This document shows, piece by piece, positions 16,643-25,696 of a stretch of 36,498 nucleotides of DNA. Each line of letters opens with the position of its first letter. The stretch's first letter is position 1. The notes under the pieces are model-generated. The model saw nothing but the letters and a program-made list of their open reading frames with translations. It had not been told where the DNA came from and did no database searches. Origin of the DNA: an uncultured Pelagibacteraceae bacterium. GTDB taxonomy: Bacteria > Pseudomonadota > Alphaproteobacteria > Pelagibacterales > Pelagibacteraceae. A program made the translations under genes and the position numbers. The stretch covers positions 1 to 36,498 of the forward strand of contig CACGLS010000003.1 in the NCBI GenBank assembly GCA_902573985.1, given 5' to 3'.

Positions 16643-19117
16643 ATGTGGTCTAATATTTATAAAAAATTAGTTATTGATTTTTCAAAATTCTCTATTCTTT
16701 TAGTTTTAGGAGCAGTAATTTTCTCCCTTTATCAAGCCAAGAATTTTAATTTGGATGCATCTTCTGATGCTCTCTTACTCGAAGGAGATAAAGATTTAAA
16801 ATATCTTAGAGAGATAAATGAAAGATACAAAACTAAGGATTTTTTAGTTCTTACCTACACACCAGTTGCTAGCTTTGTTGAAAAAGAAACTATTTTAAAT
16901 TTACAGTTACTTAAATCAAAAATCGAAAAATTATCTTGGGTAGAAAATGTAATAACAATTATTGATGTACCCTTACTTAAAAGCACTGACGAGAGTTTAA
17001 TGGATAGATTGAAAAACTATAAAACATTGTCTTATCCTGAAATTGATAGAAAAAGAGGCTTCGATGAAATACTTAATAGTCCTATATATAAAGATTATGT
17101 CATTAGCGCTGACGGAAAAACATCTGGAATAGTTGTATATTTAAAAAAAGATGAAAGATTGAATGAATTTATAAAAATAAAAGAAAAATATTTTGATCAA
17201 TCTAATGAAACAGGGCTTTCAAAAGAAGAGAAGGAAAATTATAAAATTTTTCTTAAAGAATACGAAAATTATAAAAATCTTTATAATTTAAGAAATCATC
17301 AAAATATTTCAGAAATCAGAGATGTAATAAACAAATACGGGGAAAACGCAAAAATTCACCTAGGTGGAATACCAATGATTGCTGATGATATGATGAGTTT
17401 TATTAAAAGTGATATAATTGTTTTTGGACTTGGTGTTTTTGTTTTTATAGTTCTAACTCTTTGGTTCATTTTTAGAAACATAAAATGGGTGATAATTCCT
17501 TTGTTAGGCTGCGCTACTTCAGTAATAATTATGATTGGTTTGTTGGGTTTAATTGGTTGGAAAGTTACGGTGATTTCATCAAACTTTATAGCTTTAATGT
17601 TAATACTAAATATGGCTATGAATATTCATGTAACAGTAAGATATCTTCAATCTAAAAAAGAAAATTCAAATTTGCCAAAAAAAGATGTAATTTTTAAAAC
17701 ATGTAAGCAAATGATGCCGCCCGTTTTGTATACAGTTCTCACAACTGTTTGTGCGTTTATGTCTTTGATCTTTAGTGGAATTAAACCAATTATAGATTTT
17801 GGATGGATGATGACTTTGGGTTTATTGGTTTCTTTTTTAGTTACTTTTACTATTTTACCTTGTCTTTTAAATATTTTTTCGTTGGAAAATGAGATAAATG
17901 TAAAAGATACTGAAAAATCTTTCATAACAAAAATTTTTGGATCTATTGCTAAAGGAAATAAAATAATACTTTTTAGTATTACTTTAATTGTGATGATTCT
18001 AAGTATCATTGGTATTTCAAAGTTAGAGGTTGAAAATAGCTTTATAAATTATTTTAGTAAGGAAACAGAAATTTATAAAGGTATGAAAAAAATTGATGAA
18101 AATCTTGGTGGCACTACGCCATTAAATATAATCTTAAATTTTCCATCAAATAAAAAAGGTAAAGAAGATGATGATGAATTTTCTGAGTGGGAAGAAGACA
18201 ACTCAAATAGCGAAGACAAAGCTAAATATTGGTTTACAAGAGATAAAATGGATAAGATTTTAAAAGTTCACGATTACTTGGACAATCTTCCAGAGATTGG
18301 CAAGGTTTTATCTTTCGGCTCAATTTTGAGAGTAGCTGAAGATTTGAATAAAAAAGAATTACAAAGTTTAGAAATAGCAGTTTTATATAGTAAGATCCCA
18401 GACGAGATCAAAAAAGAGATCATATCGCCATATATATCTGTTGATCAAGATGAGGCAAGAATAAGTGTCAGAGTAAAAGACTCTTTAGAAAATTTACGAA
18501 GAAATGAGCTTATAAAAAAAATAAATACTGAGTTAAACACAAAATTAGGTTTTGATAAGAGTGAGTATAAATTAGCTGGAGTCCTTATTTTATTTAATAA
18601 TTTATTACAAAGTTTGTTCAAGTCTCAGATTTTAACGATCGGTATAGTGATGTTAGGAATATTAATTATGTTTTTTATCCTATTTAGGAATACTACTTTA
18701 TCTGTAATAGGAGTTGTGCCAAATTTTATAGCAGCTTTTTTTATTCTAGGAATAATTGGTTTAATGAATATCCCTTTAGATATGATGACAATTACCATTG
18801 CTGCTATTACTATTGGAATTGCTGTCGATAATAGCATCCATTACATTTACCGATTTAAAGAGGAATTTGCTAAAATTAAGAATTATAAAAGAACCCTAGA
18901 CAAATGTCATAGTTCAGTAGGCGTAGCAATTTTGAATACTTCAATAACAATTGTATTCGGTTTTTCTATACTCATACTCTCGAACTTTATACCAACTATA
19001 TATTTTGGTATTTTTACAGGCATAGCAATGTTACTTGCGATGATTTCAGTGCTAACTTTACTTCCAAAATTATTATTAATTTATAAACCTTTTGGAGAGG
19101 AAACTCAGAAAGCTTAA
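16643..19117 (+). CDS. RND/MMPL-superfamily membrane transporter, substrate unknown
   Basis: This 824-residue protein has the RND plan: one N-terminal membrane segment (about 16-36), a large first periplasmic loop (about 38-255), five membrane segments (about 256-420), one more at about 440-460, a second periplasmic loop (about 462-660), and five terminal segments (about 665-815). Family marks include DASSDALLLEGDKDLKYL after the first segment and AAITIGIAVDNSIHYIYRF in the late transmembrane core. It belongs to the COG1033 group of putative lipid or hydrophobic-compound exporters (related to MMPL and HpnN proteins); the substrate cannot be read from sequence. An acidic tract interrupts loop two at about residues 503-527. 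It overlaps cvpA by one base (TAATG) and sits where alr-radA would be expected. Confidence 0.85.
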   Translation: MWSNIYKKLVIDFSKFSILLVLGAVIFSLYQAKNFNLDASSDALLLEGDKDLKYLREINERYKTKDFLVLTYTPVASFVEKETILNLQLLKSKIEKLSWVENVITIIDVPLLKSTDESLMDRLKNYKTLSYPEIDRKRGFDEILNSPIYKDYVISADGKTSGIVVYLKKDERLNEFIKIKEKYFDQSNETGLSKEEKENYKIFLKEYENYKNLYNLRNHQNISEIRDVINKYGENAKIHLGGIPMIADDMMSFIKSDIIVFGLGVFVFIVLTLWFIFRNIKWVIIPLLGCATSVIIMIGLLGLIGWKVTVISSNFIALMLILNMAMNIHVTVRYLQSKKENSNLPKKDVIFKTCKQMMPPVLYTVLTTVCAFMSLIFSGIKPIIDFGWMMTLGLLVSFLVTFTILPCLLNIFSLENEINVKDTEKSFITKIFGSIAKGNKIILFSITLIVMILSIIGISKLEVENSFINYFSKETEIYKGMKKIDENLGGTTPLNIILNFPSNKKGKEDDDEFSEWEEDNSNSEDKAKYWFTRDKMDKILKVHDYLDNLPEIGKVLSFGSILRVAEDLNKKELQSLEIAVLYSKIPDEIKKEIISPYISVDQDEARISVRVKDSLENLRRNELIKKINTELNTKLGFDKSEYKLAGVLILFNNLLQSLFKSQILTIGIVMLGILIMFFILFRNTTLSVIGVVPNFIAAFFILGIIGLMNIPLDMMTITIAAITIGIAVDNSIHYIYRFKEEFAKIKNYKRTLDKCHSSVGVAILNTSITIVFGFSILILSNFIPTIYFGIFTGIAMLLAMISVLTLLPKLLLIYKPFGEETQKA

Positions 19118-19665
19118 TGTTAGAAAACTTAATTGAGTATTTGACTCGAAGCATTAATCTGTTTGATTTATTTGTTACTTTTATTTTTTTATTTTTTATA
19201 TTACAGTGTTTTTTAAAAGGATTTTCTTTAAGCTTAATTTCATTCATGAAATGGGTGATTTCAACTGTGGTAACTATAATACTGGTTCCTAAATTTCAGC
19301 CTTTTGTAAATGAATACATAGAATCTGAGTTTATAAATAGTGTTGGTTTAGGAGTAGCAATTTTTCTTTTTACACTTTTTATTACAATTGTTTTAGGTAA
19401 ATCAGTAAATAGAGTGGTCAAATGGACGGGTGTGGGAGCTATAGATAAGGTTTTTGGTTTAATATTTGGCGTGTTTAAGGGTTATGTAATAACGGTGTGT
19501 ATATTTTCAATATTAAATTGGTTTTATCCTTATAAAAATTGGGGTATATCGATTGAGGAGTCTTATTCTTTTAATATAATTCATAAAAGTAGTAAAATAT
19601 TAATAAATGAGTTTCCGTCAAGCGAAGATTTTATCGATACGAAAGAGCAAATTGAAAAATTATAA
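19117..19665 (+). CDS. cvpA: CvpA family inner-membrane protein
   Basis: CvpA is a small polytopic membrane protein named for colicin V production and found next to purF in many proteobacteria; its biochemical role is unresolved. The 182-residue protein starts MLENLIEYLTRSINLFDLFVT, with hydrophobic segments near 17-36, 42-60, 73-93 and 112-132, and the family pattern KGFSLSLISFMKWV and ...AIDKVFGLIFGVFKGYVI (glycine-rich third/fourth segment). A polar tail follows. It starts within the stop of the transporter gene and is followed closely by purF, so the three appear co-transcribed. Confidence 0.9.
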   Translation: MLENLIEYLTRSINLFDLFVTFIFLFFILQCFLKGFSLSLISFMKWVISTVVTIILVPKFQPFVNEYIESEFINSVGLGVAIFLFTLFITIVLGKSVNRVVKWTGVGAIDKVFGLIFGVFKGYVITVCIFSILNWFYPYKNWGISIEESYSFNIIHKSSKILINEFPSSEDFIDTKEQIEKL

Positions 19666-19666
19666 A

Positions 19667-21103
19667 TTGGACAAGTTAAGAGAAGAATGTGGTATTTTTG
19701 GAGTATCTAATCATGAGGACTCTTCTGCTTTGGTAGCTTTAGGATTACACGCTTTACAACATAGGGGACAAGAAGGATGTGGAATTGTTTCTTTTGACGG
19801 AAAAAATTTTCACTCTGAAAAAAGACAGGGTTTAGTTGGAGATCATTTTACAAATCAAGAAATTTTAAAAAAACTTCCTGGTAATTTTGCAATTGGACAT
19901 AATCGTTACTCTACTACTGGAGAAACTTCTTTAAGGAATATTCAACCTTTTTTTGCTGACTTATATACTGGTGGAGTTAGTTTAGCTCACAATGGAAATT
20001 TAACTAATGCTCTTTTATTGAGAGAGAATTTAGTTAAAAATGGTGCAATATTTCGCACAACAAGTGATACTGAAACCATCGTGCAGCTTATCGCAAGGTC
20101 AAAAAGAGATAAATTTATCGACAGATTGATAGATACTTTATTTCAAATTCAAGGGGGATACTCATTAATACTAATGACTAATAAAAAATTAATTGGAGTA
20201 AGAGACCCCTATGGCATAAGGCCTCTAATTATCGGTAAATTGAAAAAATCTTATATTTTTGCCTCAGAGACTTGTGCATTAGATATTGTAGGAGCTAAAT
20301 TTGTAAGAGAAGTAAAAAATGGTGAGATTGTTGTTGTTGAAAACAATGAATTGAATAGTTTTAATCCTTTTCCTAAACAAAAATCTAGACCATGTGTTTT
20401 TGAATATATTTATTTTGCGAGACCAGATAGTCTAATTAATGGAAAATGTGCTTATGAATATAGAAAAAAATTAGGTATAGAACTAGCAAAAGAGTCGAAA
20501 ATAGATGCAGATCTAGTTGTACCTGTTCCGGACTCAGGAGTTCCGGCAGCATTAGGTTATGCTGAAGAGTCTCAACAAAAATTTGAACTAGGTTTAATAA
20601 GAAATCATTATGTTGGAAGAACTTTTATTGAACCTACACAAAGCATTAGAAGCCTAGGAGTAAAATTAAAGCTTAACCCAACAAGGTCGTCAGTAAAAAA
20701 TAAAAACTTATTACTAATTGATGACTCTCTTGTTAGAGGAACAACGTGTTTAAAAATTGTGAAAATGCTTTATGAATGTGGTGCAAAAGAAGTTCATGTA
20801 GGAATCGCTTGCCCAGAAATCATTTATCCTGATTTTTATGGCGTTGATATGCCAACAAAAGAGGAGTTATTGGCTTATAAAAAAAATAATATAGAAATGG
20901 CAAAATATATAGGTGCAAAAAGTTTAAAATTTTTATCTTTAGATGGTCTTTACAAAGCATTGATTAATGATCATAGAAACCCAAACTACCCACAATTCAG
21001 CGATCATTATTTTACAGGCGACTATCCTGTAAAGCCGTCAGATGACTTAAAAGGATTAAAAATAAAACAATTGTCTCTTTTAAGTGGAAAATCAACAAAT
21101 TAG
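19667..21103 (+). CDS. purF: Amidophosphoribosyltransferase
   Basis: PurF commits PRPP to purine synthesis by making phosphoribosylamine from glutamine. The N-terminal Ntn glutaminase domain begins at the Cys of EECGIFGV, with ALQHRGQEGCGI, GHNRYSTTG and LAHNGNLTN; the PRTase domain shows the PRPP loop LLLIDDSLVRGTTC. I prefer the TTG at 19667 (two bases after the cvpA stop), giving a seven-residue leader before the nucleophile, the usual propeptide pattern. The ATG at 19607 would add 20 basic residues and a 59-base overlap with cvpA. The [4Fe-4S] cysteines known from B. subtilis PurF are absent: YPDFYGVD replaces HPCFYGID, and no Cys precedes FTGDYP. The end overlaps bamB by 4 bases. Confidence 0.93.
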   Translation: MDKLREECGIFGVSNHEDSSALVALGLHALQHRGQEGCGIVSFDGKNFHSEKRQGLVGDHFTNQEILKKLPGNFAIGHNRYSTTGETSLRNIQPFFADLYTGGVSLAHNGNLTNALLLRENLVKNGAIFRTTSDTETIVQLIARSKRDKFIDRLIDTLFQIQGGYSLILMTNKKLIGVRDPYGIRPLIIGKLKKSYIFASETCALDIVGAKFVREVKNGEIVVVENNELNSFNPFPKQKSRPCVFEYIYFARPDSLINGKCAYEYRKKLGIELAKESKIDADLVVPVPDSGVPAALGYAEESQQKFELGLIRNHYVGRTFIEPTQSIRSLGVKLKLNPTRSSVKNKNLLLIDDSLVRGTTCLKIVKMLYECGAKEVHVGIACPEIIYPDFYGVDMPTKEELLAYKKNNIEMAKYIGAKSLKFLSLDGLYKALINDHRNPNYPQFSDHYFTGDYPVKPSDDLKGLKIKQLSLLSGKSTN

Positions 21104-22419
21104 TCAATCGCAATTAGTTTATTTTTAATATCAACAAATAATATTTTATTGTTAATTATAATTGGATTAGAGTTAAGTTTAGTTGGTAATTTTACTATCT
21201 CTAATAAGTCTCCTTTGATACTAAATTTTAATATATAAGAATTTTTTAAGTATACAAAAATTTTATTATTTACTAGCATCATAAATCGATAATTTACTTT
21301 ATATTTTTTTGATTTTATAAAATCTGCAATCTTTTGATTAACATCATAGGAATAGATAACATTGCCATTCATAACATCAACAGCAAGCAAGAGATTATTC
21401 TTTGAAATTATAAACAAATTGCTACTATTTATGATAGGTTTTAGTGCCGAACTAAAGTTTTTTCGAAATATTAACGACCCATCAACTACATTTATGATAT
21501 AAGTAAACGTTTTTGAAGATACGACAACTATTTTTCCAATTGATATTACTTCGCTGCCATCAAATAAATTGCTTAAACTTTTATCAGTTGATTGGTTTAT
21601 ATTTAAAAACCATTTTATTTTCATTGATTTGGAGTCTATTCCATAAATAGATCCATAAGTGTTTAAAAATATTAATAAATCGTTATTTAACGATAAATTA
21701 TTTACAAATTTGTTTTTAATCTTTGTTTCTTCCGTTGGTATTTTTTGTAAAATTTCTCCATTTTTTTTATTAATGAATATTAAGTCATTATTTTGATTAG
21801 CTGTAATTAATTTTTCTTGAAATATTTTTAAGTTTGATCTAAAGGGAATTTTATAATCTTTTGCCCATAATAATTTATCACTTTTAAAATTGTAAGCGTA
21901 AGTAAAGCCGATATTGTCAGTAATATAAATTATGCTGTTTTCAACAATCATGTTAATTTTTTTATCAATATTTTTAAATTTTTTTTTGTAAAAATTAAAT
22001 TTTTTTATAAATTTATTTTGGGAAACAGAAAAAGTAATTATGTCCCCGCTTTCATCTGATAGAATAAAACTATCTTTTTCAAATAAAACATTGTTATTAA
22101 TTTTATGTTTTGTTAATTTTTTTGTTTTAAATAAAATGTTATTATTTTCAGAATAGGATAGATTTTCTAAATTATTGTTTGAACCATAGTATATATCAGA
22201 CCAATCAAAATTTTTTAATTTTGGTTCTAATTTAAAATTATACACTCCATCATATAAAATTAATTTATTAAAAGTTTTATTTTTTGGTGAAAATTCTTCA
22301 AAATCAGCAAAAGAACTATCATTTAGTTTTTCATTATTATTTTTCCATATTCTAGATTTATTATCAAATGAGCAACTTTGAGTAAAAAGTATTACAAATA
22401 AGAAAAGAAAATTTTTCAT
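21100..22419 (-). CDS. bamB: BamB-like PQQ-repeat outer-membrane lipoprotein
   Basis: BamB is a beta-propeller lipoprotein of the BAM complex that assists outer-membrane protein insertion. The 439-residue protein starts with a lipoprotein signal (hydrophobic stretch then TQSC, acylated Cys at residue 16) and continues with repeated beta-propeller blades recognisable from spaced patterns such as YAYNFKSDKLLWAKDYK, IFINKKNGEILQKIP, YGIDSKSMKIKWFLN, YIINVVDGSLIFRKNF and LAVDVMNGNVIYSYD. The fold and lipidation are clear; the BamB role is inferred from the preceding YfgM-like gene, the same pair as in other proteobacteria. The gene usually following bamB, der, is not here; purF converges instead. 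Confidence 0.78.
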   Translation of the reverse strand: MKNFLFLFVILFTQSCSFDNKSRIWKNNNEKLNDSSFADFEEFSPKNKTFNKLILYDGVYNFKLEPKLKNFDWSDIYYGSNNNLENLSYSENNNILFKTKKLTKHKINNNVLFEKDSFILSDESGDIITFSVSQNKFIKKFNFYKKKFKNIDKKINMIVENSIIYITDNIGFTYAYNFKSDKLLWAKDYKIPFRSNLKIFQEKLITANQNNDLIFINKKNGEILQKIPTEETKIKNKFVNNLSLNNDLLIFLNTYGSIYGIDSKSMKIKWFLNINQSTDKSLSNLFDGSEVISIGKIVVVSSKTFTYIINVVDGSLIFRKNFSSALKPIINSSNLFIISKNNLLLAVDVMNGNVIYSYDVNQKIADFIKSKKYKVNYRFMMLVNNKIFVYLKNSYILKFSIKGDLLEIVKLPTKLNSNPIIINNKILFVDIKNKLIAID

Positions 22420-22940
22420 TTTTCCTGATTATTGTGATCAATGATTGTTTGAGCGATAGATTTATAATTTGAATTAGAATTAATAATTAAGTTTAATAAT
22501 TTTTCGCCTTCTTTAAAATTAGAGTTATCAATTAAATATAGAGCCTTTTTAAATTGTACAAGATCTTTTTGATTTTTACTTAAATTTATATCCTCTATTA
22601 TCTTAAAATATTCAAAAATTTTTTTTTCGTCTTTTTCCAAATTTTTTTCAATTATAGTGTATAGTGACAAGACCGAGTAAAATTTATTTTTACTTCTTAT
22701 TATTTCCTTGTAAAGATTTAAAGAATTTTGATTCTCTTTATTTGCTAGATATAAACCTGCTTGAATATATTTCTCTGAAATCAAATTTTGTTTTTTTTCA
22801 TTACTTATCTTAATAAAAAAAAATGTGAAAATTATGATCAATAATGAAAAAATAAGTGTGATGACTTTTAATTTATTTTTTTTAAAAAAGAATTCAAATT
22901 TATTTCTTATTTGAGAATCTTTATCTAAATTTTGTTCCAT
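22416..22940 (-). CDS. YfgM-like tetratricopeptide membrane protein
   Basis: This 174-residue protein has a short charged N-terminus, one membrane anchor at about residues 25-47 (VITLIFSLLIIIFTFFFI) and a helical periplasmic tail with degenerate TPR-like helices (for example YIQAGLYLANKENQNSLNLYKEII and KKALYLIDNSNFKEGEKLL). This is the layout of the tetratricopeptide repeat-like family that includes YfgM, an ancillary factor of the Sec translocon and periplasmic chaperone network in E. coli. Its position immediately before bamB (4-base overlap) agrees with this. It overlaps panB by 20 bases. Exact function is inferred from family and context only. Confidence 0.65.
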   Translation of the reverse strand: MEQNLDKDSQIRNKFEFFFKKNKLKVITLIFSLLIIIFTFFFIKISNEKKQNLISEKYIQAGLYLANKENQNSLNLYKEIIRSKNKFYSVLSLYTIIEKNLEKDEKKIFEYFKIIEDINLSKNQKDLVQFKKALYLIDNSNFKEGEKLLNLIINSNSNYKSIAQTIIDHNNQEK

Positions 22941-23712
22941 TCAAGTAATTTTTTTTATTTGGAAATTTTTTTTGTTTAACATCTTTAGTATATTTTTTTA
23001 CAGCTTTTTCAATTATTCTATCCAATGATACATATTTTTTTACAAATTTTGGATAAAAACCACTTAAACCAAGCATATCATCAGTTACAAGTATTTGCCC
23101 GTCACATTCTGATGATGAACCTATGCCTATGGTTGGTATACTGAGATTTTTTGTAATTAACTTTGATGCATTTGGAGATAAACATTCTAAAACAATAGAA
23201 AAAGCTCCAGCCTTTTCTATTGATTTTGCCTCTTTAAGAAGATTTAGCGCTTTATCTACAGTGTTTCCCTCTATTTTAAATTTTTTTTTAAATTGGGGGG
23301 TGTAACCTATATGTCCCATAACAGGTATGTTTGAATTTACTAGATGCTTTATGATATTAAAATTTTTATTATTACTTTCTAATTTTACAGCATCACATTT
23401 AGTTGTATTAATAATATTTTTTGCATTTTTTTTTGCTTCTTTTTTAGTTTGATAAGTTCCTTTAGGCATGTCTACAACAACTAATGATTTTTTTACTCCT
23501 TTTTTAACACTTAAACTGTGTTGGATTATATGATCTAAATTAATGCTGTGTGTATTTTTCATTCCATATAAAACATTAGCCATTGAGTCCCCTACTAAAA
23601 TAATATCACAATATTTATCTAAAATTCTTGCAACGTTTTTTGAATAAGCCGTAAGGCTAACTATTTTAGATTTATTTTTTTTCTTAAGAATATTTCTAAT
23701 TTTTTTGCTCAT
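22921..23712 (-). CDS. panB: 3-methyl-2-oxobutanoate hydroxymethyltransferase (ketopantoate synthase)
   Basis: PanB transfers a hydroxymethyl group from 5,10-methylene-THF to alpha-ketoisovalerate, the first committed step to pantothenate and CoA. The 263-residue TIM-barrel protein matches the family length and shows the metal-binding ILVGDSMANVLYG (about 38-50) and VVDMPKGTY (about 84), MGHIGYTPQ (about 136), the catalytic-base segment FSIVLECLSP (Glu about 180), and IGIGSSSECDGQILVTDDMLGL. It sits 4 bases after guaA on the same strand and overlaps the next gene by 20 bases. PanC and PanD are not in the window. Confidence 0.94.
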   Translation of the reverse strand: MSKKIRNILKKKNKSKIVSLTAYSKNVARILDKYCDIILVGDSMANVLYGMKNTHSINLDHIIQHSLSVKKGVKKSLVVVDMPKGTYQTKKEAKKNAKNIINTTKCDAVKLESNNKNFNIIKHLVNSNIPVMGHIGYTPQFKKKFKIEGNTVDKALNLLKEAKSIEKAGAFSIVLECLSPNASKLITKNLSIPTIGIGSSSECDGQILVTDDMLGLSGFYPKFVKKYVSLDRIIEKAVKKYTKDVKQKKFPNKKNYLNGTKFR

Positions 23713-23716
23713 TTTT

Positions 23717-25276
23717 TTATTCTAATTCGATTGTACTTGGTGGTTTTGAGCTTATATCATACACAACTCTGTTTATACCTCTAACATTATTGACAATTTT
23801 ATTTGCAATTCTATCTAAAAATTCTTTTGGGAAATTAAAATAGTCTGCGGACATACCATCCTCAGATTTTACTGCTCTCAATAAGCAGGTATATTCATAA
23901 GTTCTTGTATCACCCATAACACCCACTGTTTTAATCGGTAATAATGCTGCATATGCTTGCCAAATTTTATTATAAAGAAAGCTTTTATTTAATTCTTTTA
24001 TAAAGATATGATCAGCTTCTTGAAGTATTTTTACTTTTTCTTCAGTAATATTTCCAATTATTCTTATGCCTAAACCTGGTCCAGGAAATGGATGTTTGTA
24101 ACAGATGTCATGTGATAAACCTAGCGAATTACCTAAAACTCTTACCTCGTCTTTGAAGAAATCTTTTAGTGGCTCAATTAATTCTAGATTCATTTTTTTT
24201 GGAAGGCCTCCAACATTATGATGAGATTTTATTTTTGACGTTTTGCTGCCAGTTGATGATCTGCTCTCTATAATATCTGGATAAAGAGTACCTTGAGCAA
24301 GATATTTAACTCTCCTGTATTTTTTTGCTTCTCTTTCAAAAATTTTTATAAACAAATTGCCGATTATTTTTCTCTTTTTTTCTGGATTAGATACATTCTT
24401 AAGTTTTTTTAAAAAAATATTTGAGGCATTAATTAATTTAACATTTAGTTTATATTTATTCTTAAACTTCACATAAGTATACTTAAATTCATTTTTTCTC
24501 ATAAGGCCGGTATCAACCATTATACAGATTAACTTTTTTTTTATTGCCTTGTTTATGAGAAGAGCTACAACACTACTATCAACGCCTCCTGACAATGCAC
24601 AGATTACTCTATTTTTTTTAACCTTTTTTTTAACTTCTTGAATGAGTCTATTTTTTTGTGAAGTTACTCTCCATTTACTTTTAATTTTACAAATTAAAAA
24701 AAGAAAATTTTTGAAAATTTGATTTCCGTTGTCAGTATGTGTTACTTCTGGATGAAACTGCACTCCATAAATTTTTTCTTTTTTATTTTCAATAATCGTC
24801 AATTTTGACTCTCTCGTATATGCAATATTACTGAAGTTTTTAGGTAATTTTACTACTGCATCTTCATGACTCATCCAAACCGCTTTTTTTGAATTAAAAA
24901 ATTTTCTTGTTAAAAGAGAACTTCTTTTTTTCATAATGATCGCTCTGCCAAATTCCCTCCGTTTTTTAGAGGATTTAATTTTTCCTCCGTATAATTTTGC
25001 AATGAGTTGTAGTCCATAACATATGCCAAGTATTGGAATCTTTTTTAAAAGAATTTCTTTTGGAATGCTTTCAAATTTTTTTTTGTTTACAGTCGATGGC
25101 CCACCTGAGAGGATTATACCTTTAATTAGATTAAAGTTTTTCAAATTTTTGATAGCTCTTGGAGTAATAATTTCAGAATATACTCCTAAATCTCTAATTC
25201 GTCTTGCGATTAATTTTGTTACTTGAGAACCAAAATCTACAATTAATATTTTTTCTTTATTATGTTGAAATTGCAT
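23717..25276 (-). CDS. guaA: GMP synthase (glutamine-hydrolysing)
   Basis: GuaA converts XMP to GMP using glutamine-derived ammonia and ATP. The 519-residue protein has a class I glutamine amidotransferase domain (about 8-200) with the nucleophile in GICYGLQL and the His/Glu pair in [10 protein letters not shown], then the ATP-pyrophosphatase domain with the P-loop [12 protein letters not shown] (about 228-239), and the C-terminal dimerisation domain ending [17 protein letters not shown]. All expected active-site motifs are present. It directly follows a small TPR gene and lies two genes after guaB, so both steps from IMP to GMP are made from one transcript. Confidence 0.97.
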   Translation of the reverse strand: MQFQHNKEKILIVDFGSQVTKLIARRIRDLGVYSEIITPRAIKNLKNFNLIKGIILSGGPSTVNKKKFESIPKEILLKKIPILGICYGLQLIAKLYGGKIKSSKKRREFGRAIIMKKRSSLLTRKFFNSKKAVWMSHEDAVVKLPKNFSNIAYTRESKLTIIENKKEKIYGVQFHPEVTHTDNGNQIFKNFLFLICKIKSKWRVTSQKNRLIQEVKKKVKKNRVICALSGGVDSSVVALLINKAIKKKLICIMVDTGLMRKNEFKYTYVKFKNKYKLNVKLINASNIFLKKLKNVSNPEKKRKIIGNLFIKIFEREAKKYRRVKYLAQGTLYPDIIESRSSTGSKTSKIKSHHNVGGLPKKMNLELIEPLKDFFKDEVRVLGNSLGLSHDICYKHPFPGPGLGIRIIGNITEEKVKILQEADHIFIKELNKSFLYNKIWQAYAALLPIKTVGVMGDTRTYEYTCLLRAVKSEDGMSADYFNFPKEFLDRIANKIVNNVRGINRVVYDISSKPPSTIELE

Positions 25277-25696
25277 TTACTTTTTAGATAAATTATCAAT
25301 TTCTAAATTAAGTTTTGAGGCTTTATTACAAAATTTCTTACAAAATTTCATCAATTTATTATTTAATTCTTTGCTTTTAATAAAATCTGATGAGTCTAGT
25401 TTGAGTCTTGCTAAATTATATACAGCTTCCTCATTTTGTGGATTTAATAAAATTACTGTATTTAGATTTTGCTCCTGCAAATCACTTTTTTTCAATTTTT
25501 TGAATATTTTTGAAAGGTATAAATAAGACATTTCGCTTTTAGGATTTAAAACTATCTCTTGTTCAAATTTAAATTTTGCATCATCAAACTTTTTAATATT
25601 ATAAAGATTAATACCTTCCTGAAAAAACTTATTATTGGCTAATAATAAATTTGGTATAAAAATTATTATTAAAAAAATTTTTAATAGGATATGCAT
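25277..25696 (-). CDS. Small exported TPR-repeat protein
   Basis: This 139-residue protein begins with a hydrophobic signal sequence (about residues 3-20, cleavage plausible after LLLA) and then carries about two to three TPR-like helix pairs: FFQEGINLYNIKKFDDAKFKFEQEIVLNP, then a SYLYLSKIFKKLKK unit, then EEAVYNLARLKL. TPRs are protein-binding scaffolds; no catalytic residues are seen. Its start overlaps the guaB stop by one base and its stop abuts the guaA start, so it is translated as part of the guaB-guaA unit. I do not recognise a named orthologue. Its presence between two cytosolic purine enzymes is unexplained. Confidence 0.75.
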   Translation of the reverse strand: MHILLKIFLIIIFIPNLLLANNKFFQEGINLYNIKKFDDAKFKFEQEIVLNPKSEMSYLYLSKIFKKLKKSDLQEQNLNTVILLNPQNEEAVYNLARLKLDSSDFIKSKELNNKLMKFCKKFCNKASKLNLEIDNLSKK

